The notes under the pieces: generated by a model | What the model was told of the DNA's origin: nothing | The model's input: the letters and a program-made list of their open reading frames with translations, nothing else | Databases searched by the model: none | Position numbers and translations under genes: made by a program | Shown: piece after piece, positions 61,695 to 64,000 of the stretch | How the letters are laid out: the number at the start of each line of letters is the position of its first letter | How positions within the stretch are numbered: position 1 is the first letter of the stretch | DNA from: Bacteroidota bacterium | Lineage (GTDB): Bacteria; Bacteroidota; Bacteroidia; Bacteroidales; Dysgonomonadaceae | Assembly: GCA_023424395.1 (NCBI GenBank) | Contig: JAFADY010000017.1 | Coordinates: 62,001 to 126,000, forward strand | DNA: 64,000 nucleotides | Direction of reading: 5' to 3'

Positions 61695-61814
61695 TGTATA
61701 TTGTAAGTCTAAAAAATCCGTTCTTTAGCACAAAATTACACTTTTTCTTGCTATCTGCCACCCTTTTGTACGAAAGATTTGTATTGTTGAAGCCGATAAT
61801 CCCGTCGAAATGTT

Positions 61815-61822
61815 TATTTTTG
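61815..61822 (+). promoter_or_regulatory. tilS promoter -7 element
   Basis: TATTTTTG, 22 nt before the tilS start; divergent to the pheS promoter 77 nt away. Confidence 0.5.
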
Positions 61823-61844
61823 CGTATTAAACACACATACACAA

Positions 61845-63164
61845 ATGTTGCGGAAGGTAGAAAAAATCATTGGCGAAAAACAATTATTGTCGCCCAACGC
61901 GAAAGTAATTGTCGGGTTGAGCGGCGGTATGGACTCCATGGCGTTGCTTGATGTGCTTACGCTTCTTGGCTACCGGTGCGTGGCGGCACATTGTAATTTT
62001 CATTTGCGTGGCGAAGAATCCAATCGCGATGCGGATTTTGTGAAAAAGTGGTGCAAAGAGACTGATGTGGAGTTTATTTCCATTGATTTTGATACTCAGG
62101 GATTCGCTGCCGATAAAAAGATTTCCATTGAAATGGCGGCGCGCGAATTGCGGTATCGTTGGTTTGAAATAATGCGCGTACAATATGAAGCGGAAGCCAT
62201 CGCTGTGGCGCATCACAAGGACGATTCGGTAGAAACGGTGCTGCTCAATTTAATCCGTGGAACGGGAATTGGCGGACTTTCGGGAATTGCACCCCGAAAT
62301 GGGTGGGTGGTGCGTCCGTTGTTGTGCGTTTCCCGTCTCGAAATTGAGAATTATACGCGCGAACGGGATATTCCGCACGTATTGGACAGCACGAATAATG
62401 AAGATATTTATATTCGTAACTCGTTAAGGTTGAATATCATTCCTAAACTCGAAGAGTTGAATCCGTCGGTAAAAGAGGCGATTTTTCGCACGTCGAATCA
62501 TGTTTCGGAAGCCGAAAAAGTGTATCGATCAGCCGTTGAAAAAGCTATAAGTAAAGTTTTTAGCGAAAATCGCATCAATATTGAAAAGTTAAAGCAAACG
62601 GCATCACCGCAATCGGTTTTGTTCGAAATTCTGTCGCCCGTCGGATTCAATCCGTCCGTTATCGAAGACATATACAACAGCCTTGATGCCACGCCCGGAA
62701 AAGTTTTTCACGCCCAAAAGCATAGGTTGATAAAAGACCGCGATTATCTTTTGTTGGATGTTTCTACAATGAATGAAACCCAAAATAAAACGCATCAAAT
62801 TAATAAAGTTCCACATCAGATTTCAAGTCCCATTGATATGAATATCAGCATACAATCTGATGATATTTTAATTCGGAAAGACTTAAATAAATTGTATGCT
62901 GATGCCGATAAATTATTGTTTCCACTCACGTTGCGAAAGTGGCAGGCGGGCGATTGGTTTATTCCTTTCGGAATGAAAGGACGAAAAAAATTGAGCGATT
63001 ATTTTACTGACCGAAAATTCAGTCTGAAAGACAAAGAAAATGTATGGATTTTGGCATCGGGAGAAGACATTGTGTGGATTGTGGGAGAACGGTCCGATAA
63101 TCGGTTTCGGGTAACAGGCAAAACAAAAAATGTGTTTTTCGCTGAGTTTTTTCCCGAAAAATGA
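61845..63164 (+). CDS. tilS: tRNA(Ile)-lysidine synthetase
   Basis: N-type ATP pyrophosphatase that converts the wobble C34 of tRNA-Ile(CAU) to lysidine, 439 residues. PP-loop SGGMDSMALLD near 25-35, HCNFHLRGEESNRD near 45-60, AHHKDDSVETVLLNLIRGTG near 124-143, and the C-terminal substrate domain with PLTLRKWQAGDWFIPFGMKG and KKLSDYFTDRKF. Essential in bacteria. Start ATG-like codon preceded by a short leader. Confidence 0.96.
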   Translation: MLRKVEKIIGEKQLLSPNAKVIVGLSGGMDSMALLDVLTLLGYRCVAAHCNFHLRGEESNRDADFVKKWCKETDVEFISIDFDTQGFAADKKISIEMAARELRYRWFEIMRVQYEAEAIAVAHHKDDSVETVLLNLIRGTGIGGLSGIAPRNGWVVRPLLCVSRLEIENYTRERDIPHVLDSTNNEDIYIRNSLRLNIIPKLEELNPSVKEAIFRTSNHVSEAEKVYRSAVEKAISKVFSENRINIEKLKQTASPQSVLFEILSPVGFNPSVIEDIYNSLDATPGKVFHAQKHRLIKDRDYLLLDVSTMNETQNKTHQINKVPHQISSPIDMNISIQSDDILIRKDLNKLYADADKLLFPLTLRKWQAGDWFIPFGMKGRKKLSDYFTDRKFSLKDKENVWILASGEDIVWIVGERSDNRFRVTGKTKNVFFAEFFPEK

Positions 63165-63285
63165 GGATTTTCAATATTTCTGAAAAATTTTGACTTTTTC
63201 ACGCAACGTTTTTTCAATTTTTCCATCTTATTAAGAAAACACTAACACTCAGAAATTTGTTATAGAGATAAAGACAAGAGAAATA

Positions 63286-63423
63286 ATGAGAACAAGCATT
63301 GTTAAAGACATTTTAATGGTGGCGGCTTTCGCCGGTTTTGCCTACTTAGTATCACGTAATTACAAACACAAGAAATTGCGTGACAGGGAAACACGCGAAT
63401 TTATTCACTTCCAACTGTTTTAA
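63286..63423 (+). CDS. Short single-pass membrane peptide
   Basis: 45 residues: MRTSIVKDILMVAAFAGFAY, LVSRNYKHKKLRDRETREFI, HFQLF. One hydrophobic segment (about 8-23) followed by a strongly basic, then acidic tail. Good AAGAGAAATA leader (purine-rich, 63275-63285). Protein-like despite its size; not recognised. It lies between tilS and serS. Confidence 0.5.
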   Translation: MRTSIVKDILMVAAFAGFAYLVSRNYKHKKLRDRETREFIHFQLF

Positions 63424-63482
63424 GCAGTAGAAAATCACCAAATGATTTTTATGGTCAACTGTTTCGTTGACGGGATTTTTGT

Positions 63483-63490
63483 TACCTTTG
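63483..63490 (+). promoter_or_regulatory. serS promoter -7 element
   Basis: TACCTTTG, 37 nt before the serS start, with a TTTC near 63462 as a possible -33. Confidence 0.55.
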
Positions 63491-63527
63491 CACTCTGAAA
63501 TCCGAAAACAGTTGATATTACTTTTTT

Positions 63528-64000
63528 ATGCTTACACTTAAAGTACTGAACGAAAATACGGAAGAAATAATCCGTCGTTTAGCGAAGAAAAATTTCGACG
63601 CTACCGAAGTTGTTTCGCAGATCATTGAGTTAGACAACGTGAGAAAAAGCACGCAAACGTCGCTCGACGGCACGTTGGCCGAAATAAACGCGCTTTCTAA
63701 ATCCGTCGGAATGCTGATGAAAGAAGGCAAGAAAGATGAAGCTACAAACGCCCGCGAAAAAGTGGGAGCGCTGAAAGACGCGTCGAAAGAACTCGATGAA
63801 ACACTGAAAAGCGCCGAAGTCAAAATCCAACAATTATTGGTTACCATACCCAATATTCCGCACGACTCCGTACCCGAAGGCCGCAGCGCCGAAGATAACA
63901 TCATTGAACGGAGTGGGGGAGCTATGCCGAAATTGCCCGAAGCTGCGGTTCCGCATTGGGATTTGGCGAAAAAATACGATCTTATTGATTTTGAATTGGG
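63528..64000 (+). CDS. serS: Seryl-tRNA synthetase (3' end outside window)
   Basis: First 157 codons. N-terminal tRNA-binding coiled coil (about 25-105): LKVLNENTEEIIRRLAKKNF, then LDNVRKSTQTSLDGTLAEIN and ELDETLKSAEVKIQQLL. After it come the conserved IPNIPHDSVPEGRSAEDN and the start of the class II core, PHWDLAKKYDLIDFE. The catalytic motifs lie beyond the window edge. Confidence 0.96.
   Translation, partial: MLTLKVLNENTEEIIRRLAKKNFDATEVVSQIIELDNVRKSTQTSLDGTLAEINALSKSVGMLMKEGKKDEATNAREKVGALKDASKELDETLKSAEVKIQQLLVTIPNIPHDSVPEGRSAEDNIIERSGGAMPKLPEAAVPHWDLAKKYDLIDFEL

Overview
The window looks like a chromosomal segment of an anaerobic or facultative Bacteroidales bacterium, perhaps of the Dysgonomonadaceae/Porphyromonadaceae group. 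Three things point there: many genes are preceded by the Bacteroidetes -7 promoter element TAnnTTTG (for example at 8861, 11456, 17763, 53987, 61815, 63483, and several on the minus strand); lipoproteins and Bacteroidales-specific families are common (DUF3575, DUF3868/OmpA, DUF4831); and the housekeeping proteins are of Bacteroidetes type (fused SecDF, PIN-PhoH, MlaEFD without MlaB). The genus is inference only.

Layout. 1-3.8 kb: etfB (5' end cut off), etfA and an acyl-CoA dehydrogenase form an electron-transfer/acyl-CoA oxidation unit. 3.9-6.3 kb: a lipoprotein, an ECF sigma factor and a 1.2-kb hairpin-rich gap between convergent genes. 6.3-11.4 kb: a LolC/FtsX-type permease, an aminotransferase, a GH16 protein lacking its expected nucleophile, a ThuA-like protein, QueF and a DUF202 protein. 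11.6-17.4 kb: mlaEFD lipid transport, a small GlsB-type protein, topoisomerase IB, a 21-bp minisatellite and an SRPBCC membrane protein. 17.5-21.1 kb: a 7-bp satellite, ffh, a four-helix-bundle gene bracketed by 18-bp inverted repeats, folD and a lipoprotein. 21.3-26.8 kb: a complete RND efflux operon. 26.8-38.9 kb: a MITE-like element, tRNA-Thr(CGU), a beta-propeller protein, secDF, an M3 peptidase, the DUF3575-DUF3868 pair, dinB, a decayed MNT/HEPN module and an acyltransferase.

38.9-50 kb is the accessory and most unusual part. It contains a broken GIY-YIG gene inside a 28-bp inverted-repeat element. It also contains a REP-associated tyrosine transposase (RAYT) surrounded by three copies of a REP-bounded module of 138-178 bp. 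This RAYT/REP block sits between an intact hisS and a second copy of the hisS 3' end, and REP sequence lies at or very near both junctions. Nearby are a lipoprotein gene with an in-frame TAG, a frameshifted beta-barrel gene and a zinc-ribbon reading frame without a start codon. Ordinary genes in this stretch are ABC-F, DUF72, hisS, an S41 peptidase and a UbiB-like kinase.

50-64 kb is mostly housekeeping: a phosphatase-lipid kinase fusion, PhoH, a lipocalin-like lipoprotein, a second M3 peptidase, a solitary sufB, YceI, DUF3298, DUF4831, pheS, tilS, a 45-residue membrane peptide and the start of serS. Three aminoacyl-tRNA synthetases, tilS, queF and a tRNA gene give the window a translation theme.

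Best candidates for something new: the RAYT/REP-hisS arrangement, the four-helix-bundle cassette with inverted repeats, and the possible structured RNA at 5.2-6.1 kb. All calls were made by reading the sequence; no database search was run.
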